A DNA stretch of 64,000 bases from positions 372,001 to 436,000 of the forward strand of contig JAIYAX010000012.1 of NCBI GenBank assembly GCA_027488815.1. Reading direction: 5' to 3'. The notes beneath the pieces were generated by a model, which did no database searches, was not told where the DNA came from, and saw only the letters and a list, made by a program, of their open reading frames with translations. This DNA is from Cytophagaceae bacterium (GTDB taxonomy: Bacteria; Bacteroidota; Bacteroidia; Cytophagales; JAIYAX01). The position numbers and the translations under genes are program-made. Positions within the stretch are counted from its first letter, which is position 1. Every line of letters starts with the position of its first letter. Below, in pieces: positions 34,130-41,914 of the stretch.

Positions 34130-36943
34130 CTAGCGGCTTAGATACAAGTTTCGTTCCGAATAGATTTTGACAAAAAAATCATCGTTGAGGTCATCGATGA
34201 AGTAGATCGCCTCACCGGTGGATTTCATTTCAGGGCCCAGTTCTTTGTTCACATTGGGGAACTTGTTGAAGGAAAAAACAGGAATTTTAATGGCATATCC
34301 TTTTTTGGTAGGCTTGAAATCAAAGTCTTTCAGCTTTTTCTCTCCCAGCATGATCTTGGTGGCATAGTTCACATAAGGTTCCTTATACGCCTTACAGATA
34401 AAAGGCACAGTCCTTGAAGCTCTTGGATTTGCTTCGATGATGTAAACTTTGTCGTTTTTGATGGCGAATTGTATGTTGATTAGGCCTACAGTTTCCAGTG
34501 CCAAAGCGATACGACGGGTATAGTTCTCAATCTGGGTAATGATCAGATCGCCCAGGTTGTAGGGTGGCAATACCGCATAGGAGTCACCTGAATGTATACC
34601 GGCAGGCTCAATATGTTGCATGATGCCAATGATATAAACATCGGTTGCATCACAAATTGCATCTGCTTCAGCTTCTATCGCACCATCAAGAAAATGATCA
34701 AGGAGCACCCGGTTTTCAGGGATGTCTTTCAGAATGTTCACCACATGTTCTTCCAGCTCCTGATCGTTAATTACGATTTTCATGCTTTGTCCACCCAGCA
34801 CATAGGAAGGTCTTACCAGCAGCGGGAATCCCAAAGTTTTAGAAAGCTCCAGAGCCTGCTCAGCATCCTGAATAACCCCAAATCTTGGGTAAGGTATGTC
34901 GTTTTGTTTCAAAAGGGTGGAGAAACTGCCCCTGTCTTCGGCCAAATCAAGAGCTTTGAAAGTGGTGCCAAGAATTTTGATACCGTATCTGTCAAGTTTT
35001 TCAGCGAGCTTCAAAGCGGTTTGTCCACCAAGCTGAACAATTACCCCTACCGGTTTTTCATGTAAAATGATCTCATAAATATGCTCCCAAAAAACGGGTT
35101 CAAAATAAAGCTTGTCCGCTATATCAAAATCGGTAGATACCGTTTCGGGGTTGCAATTGATCATGATCGCTTCATAGCCACATTCTTTGGCTGCTAAAAC
35201 TCCATGCACACAACTGTAGTCAAATTCAATCCCTTGTCCGATTCGGTTAGGCCCTGAACCAAGCACAATTACTTTTTTTCGATCGCTTACCGTACTTTCA
35301 TTTTCACCTTCGAAAGTAGAGTAGTAGTAGGGAGTTCCGGCCTCGAATTCCGCAGCACAGGTATCAACCATTTTGTACACCCTGCGAATGCCAAGTTCTA
35401 TCCTTCGGTGGAACACTTCACTTTCAAGGCAGCGAAATAGATGCGCAATCTGACGATCGGCATATCCTTTTTTCTTGGCTTCAAGTAACAGCTCCGCCGG
35501 GATCGTTTCCAGGCTATATTGTTGAATTTTACGTTCGGTATGTAGTAAGTCTTCGATCTGAGCTAAAAACCAACGGTCAATCTTCGTTAATTTTTGGATG
35601 GTTTTAAGCGGAATTCCTAGTTTGAAGGCGTCATAAATATGAAACAGGCGGTTCCAGCTTGGATTTTCAAGACTGTGAAGTATTTGCTCCTGATTAGTCA
35701 GCTCACGTCCATCGGCACCTATGCCATTTCTTTTGATTTCCAGAGACTGACAGGCTTTTTGCAATGCTTCCTGAAAGTTACGGCCTATTCCCATCACCTC
35801 ACCTACCGACTTCATTTGTAAACCCAGCCGGCGGTCTGAGCCTTTGAATTTGTCAAAGTTCCAGCGGGGAATTTTAACGATCACATAGTCAAGTGCCGGC
35901 TCGAAAAAAGCGCTCGTGGTCTTGGTAATGGCATTATTCAATTCATCAAGGCGGTAGCCAATGGCTAGTTTGGCTGCAATCTTGGCGATGGGGTAGCCGG
36001 TAGCTTTGCTTGCCAGGGCAGAGGAGCGGGATACCCTTGGATTGATTTCGATACCTACAATGGTATCATCAACAGGATTTAATGCAAACTGAACATTGCA
36101 GCCTCCGGCAAACTGACCGATTCCATTCATCATTTTGATGGCAAGGTCACGCATCTGCTGGTAGATCGTATCGGGCAGGGTAAGGGCTGGGGCTACCGTG
36201 ATGGAGTCGCCAGTATGAATGCCCATGGGATCAAAATTTTCAATCGAGCAGATGATGATGATGTTGCCTGTGCTGTCTCTTAACAGTTCGAGTTCATATT
36301 CTTTCCAGCCCATGATGCTTTGCTCCACCAAAACTTCATGAATTGGGCTGGCATGCAGCCCGTTGGTCAGGGCTTTATCAAACTCACTGGGGTCGGTTAC
36401 AAAGCCTCCTCCTGTACCTCCAAGGGTGTAGCTGGGTCTTATCACCAGCGGGAAGCCAATTTCCTGTGCGATCGCCTTGCCTTCAAGGAAGGATTTAGCT
36501 GTTGAGCCTTTGCATACATTCACCCCTAATTCAAGCATCTTCAGTCTGAATTGCTCCCGGTCTTCAGTGGTTTCAATGGCTTTGAAATCAACCCCGATCA
36601 CTTTTACTCCATACTTTTTCCAAACCCCTGCCTTTTCACATTCGATGGCCAGATTAAGAGCAGTCTGACCTCCCATGGTGGGTAAAACGGCATCAATCTG
36701 ATGTTCTTCAAGGATTTCGATGATGGTTTTTTTCTCAAGAGGCTTGAGATAAATATGGTCAGCCACTACCGGATCGGTCATAATGGTAGCGGGGTTGCTA
36801 TTGATCAGGATGACCTTTATACCTTCTTCTTTAAGTGAACGGGCAGCTTGGGAGCCAGCGTAATCAAATTCACAAGCCTGGCCAATAATGATCGGTCCGC
36901 TCCCTATGATAAGTACGGATGATATGCTGGAGTCTTTGGGCAC
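34130..36943 (-). CDS. carB: Carbamoyl-phosphate synthase large subunit, short form
   Basis: 937 aa from GTG at 36943. Makes carbamoyl phosphate from glutamine-derived NH3, bicarbonate and 2 ATP, for pyrimidines and arginine. Two homologous ATP-grasp halves: the first begins SVLIIGSGPIIIGQACEFDYAGSQA, with GGQTALNLA and GGTGGGFV; the second begins KVIVLGSGPNRIGQGIEFDYSC, with QLGGQTALKLA. It ends after the second ATP-grasp (YSERNLYLSR) and so lacks the 130-residue MGS-like allosteric domain of the 1073-aa E. coli enzyme. A second bicarbonate-using enzyme in this window. carA is not in the window. Confidence 0.95.
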   Translation of the reverse strand: MPKDSSISSVLIIGSGPIIIGQACEFDYAGSQAARSLKEEGIKVILINSNPATIMTDPVVADHIYLKPLEKKTIIEILEEHQIDAVLPTMGGQTALNLAIECEKAGVWKKYGVKVIGVDFKAIETTEDREQFRLKMLELGVNVCKGSTAKSFLEGKAIAQEIGFPLVIRPSYTLGGTGGGFVTDPSEFDKALTNGLHASPIHEVLVEQSIMGWKEYELELLRDSTGNIIIICSIENFDPMGIHTGDSITVAPALTLPDTIYQQMRDLAIKMMNGIGQFAGGCNVQFALNPVDDTIVGIEINPRVSRSSALASKATGYPIAKIAAKLAIGYRLDELNNAITKTTSAFFEPALDYVIVKIPRWNFDKFKGSDRRLGLQMKSVGEVMGIGRNFQEALQKACQSLEIKRNGIGADGRELTNQEQILHSLENPSWNRLFHIYDAFKLGIPLKTIQKLTKIDRWFLAQIEDLLHTERKIQQYSLETIPAELLLEAKKKGYADRQIAHLFRCLESEVFHRRIELGIRRVYKMVDTCAAEFEAGTPYYYSTFEGENESTVSDRKKVIVLGSGPNRIGQGIEFDYSCVHGVLAAKECGYEAIMINCNPETVSTDFDIADKLYFEPVFWEHIYEIILHEKPVGVIVQLGGQTALKLAEKLDRYGIKILGTTFKALDLAEDRGSFSTLLKQNDIPYPRFGVIQDAEQALELSKTLGFPLLVRPSYVLGGQSMKIVINDQELEEHVVNILKDIPENRVLLDHFLDGAIEAEADAICDATDVYIIGIMQHIEPAGIHSGDSYAVLPPYNLGDLIITQIENYTRRIALALETVGLINIQFAIKNDKVYIIEANPRASRTVPFICKAYKEPYVNYATKIMLGEKKLKDFDFKPTKKGYAIKIPVFSFNKFPNVNKELGPEMKSTGEAIYFIDDLNDDFFVKIYSERNLYLSR

Positions 36944-37026
36944 CTTGAAAGGGGAGTTTTAATGTTGATGAATGAGCAATCCGGGGTGCAATTTAATCAT
37001 TTGAGCCGTACTCCTTTGCTCAAGGA

Positions 37027-37647
37027 TCAGCCTTCAGTACTGATGATTTCCACAAGTGCAGCCTTGTGAATGAGATAGAGTTTGCCCTCACTTTGTTCTT
37101 TGCAAAGCACTCTTGTGCGTCGCTTCTCCATGAATTGGTAGATACGTTCATTGAAGCTGAACGAACTGCCTTTATTCACCATCATCAGTGGGATGGCAAA
37201 GTTGTTTTTATCGTATTTTCTTAAAGCAAGCACCAAATGCGTATCTCCGCTCGAGCTTGCTTTGGGATTTTTCATGTGTTTGAGGAGTACCGTCCTTAAT
37301 TCATCAGGTAAAAGACCCTGCTGTAGCATGGCTTGCATCACATTTCGGAAGGTAGATTTCCATTCCTGACCATGAGAGGAGACATGAGGCCCGTACTCTA
37401 TGCTGGTAAGCAAATGGGCGTATTCATGAAGATAGGTAATCAGAAAAGCGTAGGGATTGAGATCACCATTAACGGTGATGCTATGCTCTTTTTTTAAGCT
37501 ATTGAAGGTATAATCTCCGTAGCGGGAGCTCCTTTTCTTGGTGACAGTGAAGTGAAATGGATGCTGAACCCAAAGTTGAACGCAATAGTCCAGGGTATTG
37601 GGGGGTAAGTATCTACCGAGAACAATTTTGATTTGTGCGGCACTCAT
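37027..37647 (-). CDS. SprT-like zinc metalloprotease-domain protein
   Basis: 206 aa. SprT family with the zinc motif LHEYAHLL (HExxH) near residue 89, GPHVSSHGQEWKSTF nearby. N-terminus MSAAQIKIVLGRYLPPNTLDYC. Members act as putative proteases (the eukaryotic relative SPRTN cuts DNA-protein crosslinks), but the bacterial role is not established. The gene start lies against a terminator of the small lipoprotein gene. Confidence 0.88.
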   Translation of the reverse strand: MSAAQIKIVLGRYLPPNTLDYCVQLWVQHPFHFTVTKKRSSRYGDYTFNSLKKEHSITVNGDLNPYAFLITYLHEYAHLLTSIEYGPHVSSHGQEWKSTFRNVMQAMLQQGLLPDELRTVLLKHMKNPKASSSGDTHLVLALRKYDKNNFAIPLMMVNKGSSFSFNERIYQFMEKRRTRVLCKEQSEGKLYLIHKAALVEIISTEG

Positions 37648-37650
37648 GGC

Positions 37651-37678
37651 AAAAAAAAAGTCCCGGCATTGCCGGGAC
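37651..37678 (-). terminator. Terminator of the small lipoprotein gene
   Basis: 9-bp stem GTCCCGGCA / TGCCGGGAC round one base, followed by a T run on the minus strand. The SprT gene begins 4 bases beyond it. Confidence 0.85.
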
Positions 37679-37703
37679 CATTGGATTTTCAGTTCTCAAA
37701 AAC

Positions 37704-37904
37704 TTATTGAGCTGGTGTAGCAGCAGCTGTTGTATCAGCAGGAGCAGCAGCAGTAGTATCAGCAGGTGCTTCTTCTACAGCAGGTGCTTCTTCTACAGGA
37801 GCAGTCTCTTCAGTTTTAGTTTCTTCAGTTGACTCAGCTTTTTTCTCACAAGCTGTGAAGGCGAAGAATGAGCCTACAAGGAAAAGTGCAAATAACTTTC
37901 TCAT
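37704..37904 (-). CDS. Small Ala/Thr/Glu/Pro-rich lipoprotein
   Basis: 66 aa from ATG at 37904 (MRKLFALFLVGSF). Lipobox AFTAC, then CEKKAEST and a low-complexity tail of EET, EEAPA and PADTTAAA repeats with no fold signature. Likely an outer-membrane lipoprotein tail. A perfect promoter 29 bases upstream supports this start over an in-frame upstream one at 37964. Single-gene unit. Confidence 0.8.
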   Translation of the reverse strand: MRKLFALFLVGSFFAFTACEKKAESTEETKTEETAPVEEAPAVEEAPADTTAAAPADTTAAATPAQ

Positions 37905-37932
37905 TTTTAGATATGGGGTTTTAATTTGGACA

Positions 37933-37965
37933 CAAAGGTAGAGGGGATTAAGTGAATTTTGCAAA
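37933..37965 (-). promoter_or_regulatory. Bacteroidota-type promoter of the small lipoprotein gene
   Basis: TTTG (37962-37965), 21-base spacer, TACCTTTG (37933-37940) on the minus strand: an exact consensus match, sitting within a few bases of the der stop codon. Confidence 0.75.
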
Positions 37966-37969
37966 TGAT

Positions 37970-39280
37970 TTACTTATTTCTGAAAACAATTTTTACGGGC
38001 ACCCCTTCAAGGTCAAAATGTTCACGTAATTTATTCTCAAGAAAGCGTTCATAGGGGGCTTTGACATATTGTGGCAGGTTGCAAAAAAATGCAAAAACCG
38101 GGGTATGGGTAGGCAGCTGCATAATGAACTTAATGTTGATGTTTTTCCCTTTGGTCACAGGAGGAGGGGAGCGCTCAATTTCAGGCAATAAAGCCTGGTT
38201 GAGTTGGGCAGTAGAAATTCGTTTCTTCCTCTTTTCATAGATGTTTACTGCTTTTTCCAATGCTTTTATGATTCGTTGCTTTTCAAGCACAGATACAAAC
38301 ATGATGGGAACATAGTCGATAGGGGCCATTTTTTCACGAATCTCCTTCTCCATTTTGGCAGCAAGATTTACTGATTTGTCTCCGACCAAGTCCCATTTGT
38401 TAACCAAAATCAGAATTCCTTTTTTGTTTCGCTCAGCCAGACTTATGATGGACATATCTTGAGCCTCAAAGCCACGGGTAGCATCGATCATGACGATACA
38501 CACATCACTATCCTCCAGGGCTTTTACAGATCGAAGCACAGAATAGAATTCTATGTCATCGCTTACTTTACTTTTTTTCCGAAGCCCTGCCGTATCCATA
38601 AGCAGTAGTTCATGCCCAAAGCCCTTGTAAAAACTGTTTACTGAGTCACGGGTTGTGCCTGCAATGTCTGTCACAATGCTTCGATTTTCCCCCAGCAACA
38701 CATTGAGCAGCGATGATTTTCCTACATTGGGCCTACCCATAATGGCGATCTTTGGCAGGTGCGCAAAGGGGTCTTTTTCTCCCGGTTCTTTGAAACTGGC
38801 AATGACCGAGTCAAGCAACTCACCTGTTCCGGAACCATTAGCTGCGCTGATGGGAAGGACTTCATCAAAGCCCAGCCGATAAAACTCGCCGGCATAATTC
38901 ATCTTTCCCGGCTCATCTGCTTTATTTACAATCACTTTGACCGGCTTCTTTGATTTACGAAGTACTCTGGCAAAATCTTCATCAAGTCCTGTCAATCCTG
39001 AGCTCAGGTCTACCATGAACAGTATGACATCAGCCTCGTTAATCGCAATTTTTACCTGCTGACGAATAGCCTCCTCAAATACGTCCTCGCTTCCACTCAC
39101 ATACCCGCCTGTATCGATCACTGTAAAGTAATATCCTGACCATTCCCCATGCCCATAGTGTCTGTCTCTTGTTACTCCACTTTGATCGTCCATGATGGCC
39201 TCACGGCTCTCAACCAGTCGATTGAATAGAGTTGATTTGCCGACATTAGGTCTGCCAACAATTGCAATGATGTTTGCCAT
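37970..39280 (-). CDS. der: Ribosome biogenesis GTPase Der (EngA)
   Basis: 436 aa. Two tandem GTPase domains: G1 GRPNVGKST at residues 8-16 with DTGG and NKAD, and G1 GRPNVGKSS near 180 with DTAG and NKWD; C-terminal KH-like domain ending VPVKIVFRNK. Needed for 50S subunit assembly. Follows era by 14 bases, so the two GTPases form one operon. Confidence 0.97.
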   Translation of the reverse strand: MANIIAIVGRPNVGKSTLFNRLVESREAIMDDQSGVTRDRHYGHGEWSGYYFTVIDTGGYVSGSEDVFEEAIRQQVKIAINEADVILFMVDLSSGLTGLDEDFARVLRKSKKPVKVIVNKADEPGKMNYAGEFYRLGFDEVLPISAANGSGTGELLDSVIASFKEPGEKDPFAHLPKIAIMGRPNVGKSSLLNVLLGENRSIVTDIAGTTRDSVNSFYKGFGHELLLMDTAGLRKKSKVSDDIEFYSVLRSVKALEDSDVCIVMIDATRGFEAQDMSIISLAERNKKGILILVNKWDLVGDKSVNLAAKMEKEIREKMAPIDYVPIMFVSVLEKQRIIKALEKAVNIYEKRKKRISTAQLNQALLPEIERSPPPVTKGKNINIKFIMQLPTHTPVFAFFCNLPQYVKAPYERFLENKLREHFDLEGVPVKIVFRNK

Positions 39281-39294
39281 TTGATTTGCTTAAT

Positions 39295-40176
39295 TTATTG
39301 AAAACCCATTCTATCGAGTTTTCTGGGGTCTGTTCTCCAGTTTTCTTCCACTTTCACGGTGGTTTCAAGGAAAACCTTTTTCCCAAAATAATTCTCCAAT
39401 ACTTTACGTGCGCTGGTCGCCACTTGCTTTAGTGCTTTTCCTCCTTCTCCGATCAATATCCCTTTCTGCGACTCTCTCTCCACATAAATCACTGCTGAAA
39501 TGCTCAGCAGGCGATGGCTAGGCTTGAATGAAACCACTTCTACCTGACAGGAATAAGGGATTTCCTGCTTGTATCGGTAGAATATCTGCTCACGAATGAG
39601 TTCAGCTGCCAGAAACCGTTCGGTCTTATCGGTAAGCTCATCTGCCTCGTAGTAGGCGGGATGTTCAGGTAACAGAGCGATGATTTCCTGCTCCAATGTC
39701 GATACATTAAACTTATTGAGTGCTGAAAGTCCGATGATGCTTTTGGCTTGCGGAAATTTACTTCTCCAATATTGACCTGCTTCAGCAATCGCTGATTGGG
39801 GAAGCAAATCAATCTTATTCAAAACAATGATCAACTGAGCGGCAGACTGCTGCAATAATTCCGGTATCGCTCCCTGTTCTTCGGTGCTTAGGCTGGCATC
39901 CACGACCCATACGACAAGGTCTGCATCCTCTAGCGAAGCTTTGATAAAGCGCACCATCGCCTCGTGCAAGGCATAGTGAGGCTCCATCATGCCCGGGGTG
40001 TCTGAGTAGACAATCTGATATCCGTCCCCTGTTTTAATTCCGAGAATTCGATGTCTTGTGGTTTGAGCTTTAGGGGTAATGATTGACAATCGTTCCCCTA
40101 CCAACTCGTTCATCAGAGTAGATTTCCCAGCATTGGGTAATCCGATTATACTAACAAATCCAGCTCTGTGACTCAC
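39295..40176 (-). CDS. era: GTPase Era
   Basis: 293 aa from GTG at 40176 (M-SHRAGFVSIIGLPNAGKST). An upstream frame to 40230 would overlap the tRNA promoter, so the GTG is preferred. Binds the 3' end of 16S rRNA in 30S maturation. G1 GLPNAGKST, G3 DTPG, G4 NKID, KH domain with GILIGEGGKALK near 245. Co-transcribed with der. Confidence 0.96.
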   Translation of the reverse strand: MSHRAGFVSIIGLPNAGKSTLMNELVGERLSIITPKAQTTRHRILGIKTGDGYQIVYSDTPGMMEPHYALHEAMVRFIKASLEDADLVVWVVDASLSTEEQGAIPELLQQSAAQLIIVLNKIDLLPQSAIAEAGQYWRSKFPQAKSIIGLSALNKFNVSTLEQEIIALLPEHPAYYEADELTDKTERFLAAELIREQIFYRYKQEIPYSCQVEVVSFKPSHRLLSISAVIYVERESQKGILIGEGGKALKQVATSARKVLENYFGKKVFLETTVKVEENWRTDPRKLDRMGFQ

Positions 40177-40219
40177 CTTAATTTTTTGCAAAGCTAATTG
40201 ATTTCGATGCTTTTGTTCG

Positions 40220-40227
40220 TATCTTTG
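40220..40227 (+). promoter_or_regulatory. -7 box TATCTTTG of tRNA-fMet
   Basis: TAnnTTTG 10 bases before the tRNA. ATTG 19 bases upstream is a one-mismatch -33. Confidence 0.55.
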
Positions 40228-40237
40228 CAACCTAATC

Positions 40238-40310
40238 CGCGGGATGGAGCAGTTGGTAGCTCGTTGGGCTCATAACCCAAAGGCCGCAGGTTCGAGTCCT
40301 GCTCCCGCTA
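40238..40310 (+). tRNA. Initiator tRNA-fMet (CAT)
   Basis: Cloverleaf with anticodon loop CTCATAA closed by TTGGG/CCCAA (three G:C pairs, an initiator mark). Acceptor stem pairs 2-71 to 7-66 but position 1-72 is C.T unpaired, another initiator feature. T arm GGTTCGAGTCC. CCA is not encoded. Confidence 0.93.
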
Positions 40311-40327
40311 CTAAATAAAAATAAATC

Positions 40328-40352
40328 AGGAGGCATTTTGCCTCCTTTTTTT
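40328..40352 (+). terminator. Terminator of tRNA-fMet
   Basis: 8-bp stem AGGAGGCA / TGCCTCCT with TTT loop and TTTTTTT tail. Confidence 0.9.
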
Positions 40353-40356
40353 ATGC

Positions 40357-40383
40357 AAAAAAAATCCCGGATACACTCCGGGA
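40357..40383 (-). terminator. Terminator of tRNA-His
   Basis: 7-bp stem TCCCGGA / TCCGGGA with a 5-base loop, followed on the minus strand by a run of eight T. Confidence 0.88.
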
Positions 40384-40415
40384 GTCTGCTCTTGCGATAG
40401 TACAACTCAAGAAAG

Positions 40416-40490
40416 GGAGAAAGACGGGATTCGAACCCGCGGCCTCTAGTGCCACAAACTAGCGCTCTAACCTGCTGAGCTACAATCTCC
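40416..40490 (-). tRNA. tRNA-His (GTG) with two U.U pairs in the acceptor stem
   Basis: Anticodon GTG in a loop closed by CTAGT/ACTAG, D arm GCTC/GAGC, T arm GCGGG TTCGAAT CCCGT. The His identity base G-1 at 40490 faces C73 at 40416. The acceptor stem reads GAGATTG against CTTTCTC: pairs 1-4 and 7 are normal but 5-68 and 6-67 are T.T. If CTTTCTC were CAATCTC it would pair fully. The rest of the molecule and its promoter are sound. Confidence 0.88.
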
Positions 40491-40507
40491 ATAAAAAAAA
40501 CAGGTCA

Positions 40508-40539
40508 CAAAGGTACAATTACACTTGGCAAATGCCAAA
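40508..40539 (-). promoter_or_regulatory. Bacteroidota-type promoter of tRNA-His
   Basis: Minus strand TTTG (40536-40539), 20-base spacer, TACCTTTG (40508-40515): an exact consensus match, 17 bases before the tRNA. Confidence 0.75.
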
Positions 40540-40544
40540 TATGG

Positions 40545-41882
40545 TCAGTTGTTAAATACCAGTCTATCTCCGGTATGACTCTCATCAAAGAGGCCGTTCC
40601 GGTAAATGAGGTGACCATTGACAAATGTTGCTGTCACTGCTGATTGAAAAGTATGACCTTCAAAGGGGGACCAGCCGCATTTGTATAGCACATGGCCTCT
40701 TTCTACAGGGGTTTTGCCTTTGGGATTAAGTAGTACCAAATCAGCTTTGTAGCCCTCTCGAATAAATCCCCTTTCGGCCACTTTAAAAAGTAATGCAGGA
40801 TGATGAGCGGCAAGTCTGGCGATATCTGTTACATTAAAAACTCCCTGCAAACTAAGGTCATATAAAGCCAAAAGACTATGCTGAACCAAAGGCCCTCCGG
40901 AAGGTGCAGAAGTGTAGGGTCTGGATTTTTCTTCCAATGTATGTGGAGCATGGTCAGTGGCAATGACATCAATTTGGCCATTGAGCAAAGCCTTGCGCAA
41001 GGCGGCACGGTCTGATGATGATTTAATGGCAGGATTCCATTTGATCAGATTTCCCTTGGTCTCATAATCTTCATCTGTAAACCATAAATGATGAATGCAT
41101 GCCTCAGAAGTTATTTTTTTCTGCTCCAAAGGAGTTTTTTGGTCAAAAAGAGCAAGCTCTTCTTCAGTTGAAATGTGAAGAATATGCAGTCTGGTTCCAT
41201 GTTTTTTTGCGAGAGAAACTGCAAAGCTTGACGATTTGAGGCATGCTTCTCTGCTCCTTATTTGCGGATGAAAGCGAACAGGGATATCATCGCCGTACTT
41301 TTCTTTAAAAGCGTGTAAGTTTTGGTGAATAGTAGGATCATCTTCGCAATGCAGAGCGATGATGTGGGATACCCGGCTGAAAATATTTTCTAGAATCTGA
41401 GGGTCATCAACCAACATATTACCCGTAGAGGAGCCCATGAAAATCTTAATGCCACAACAATTTTTGGGATTTACCTTGAGCAATTCACTGAGATTGTCAG
41501 GAGTGGTTCCCATAAAAAAGGAATAGTTGGCAAGAGACCTGCCTTTGGCAAGGCTAAACTTTTCTTCCAGCCGTTCCAATGTGGTGGCTCCGGGTACTGT
41601 ATTTGGCATCTCCATAAAACTGGTAATACCGCCGGCTACCGCAGCTTTCGGTTCGGTATACAGGTCACCTTTGTGGGTAAGGCCAGGCTCCCTGAAATGA
41701 ACCTGGTCATCAATTAAGCCCGGAAAAAGGTACAGGCCTTCCGCATTGATTTCTTCTACTTTGGATTGATGCGTGATCTGTGGGGCAATCAATTCGATTC
41801 TATCTCCATTGATCAGCACATCTGATACTCTTATTATGCCTTCATTGACAAGTGTTGCATTACGGATGATGTATTTATTCAT
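40545..41882 (-). CDS. pyrC: Dihydroorotase
   Basis: 445 aa from ATG at 41882 (MNKYIIRNATLVN); an in-frame ATG at 41909 would overlap the helicase region spacer. Pyrimidine ring closure in the cytosol. Amidohydrolase with GLIDDQVHFREPG near residue 55, carboxylated Lys in GIKIFMGSSTGNM near 145, His in LHCED and LHILHIST, DHAPHT near 310. The usual first metal His of DxHxH reads Gln (DQVH), a variant common in Bacteroidota enzymes of this type. Divergent from the helicase gene with a 32-base spacer. Confidence 0.92.
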   Translation of the reverse strand: MNKYIIRNATLVNEGIIRVSDVLINGDRIELIAPQITHQSKVEEINAEGLYLFPGLIDDQVHFREPGLTHKGDLYTEPKAAVAGGITSFMEMPNTVPGATTLERLEEKFSLAKGRSLANYSFFMGTTPDNLSELLKVNPKNCCGIKIFMGSSTGNMLVDDPQILENIFSRVSHIIALHCEDDPTIHQNLHAFKEKYGDDIPVRFHPQIRSREACLKSSSFAVSLAKKHGTRLHILHISTEEELALFDQKTPLEQKKITSEACIHHLWFTDEDYETKGNLIKWNPAIKSSSDRAALRKALLNGQIDVIATDHAPHTLEEKSRPYTSAPSGGPLVQHSLLALYDLSLQGVFNVTDIARLAAHHPALLFKVAERGFIREGYKADLVLLNPKGKTPVERGHVLYKCGWSPFEGHTFQSAVTATFVNGHLIYRNGLFDESHTGDRLVFNN

Positions 41883-41914
41883 TCGGAATTCGGTTATTTG
41901 AGTTATCATTTAAA

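Noticed and set aside
40232-40492. Minus-strand open frame of 86 codons between era and pyrC
   Set aside because: It spans both tRNA genes and their terminators.
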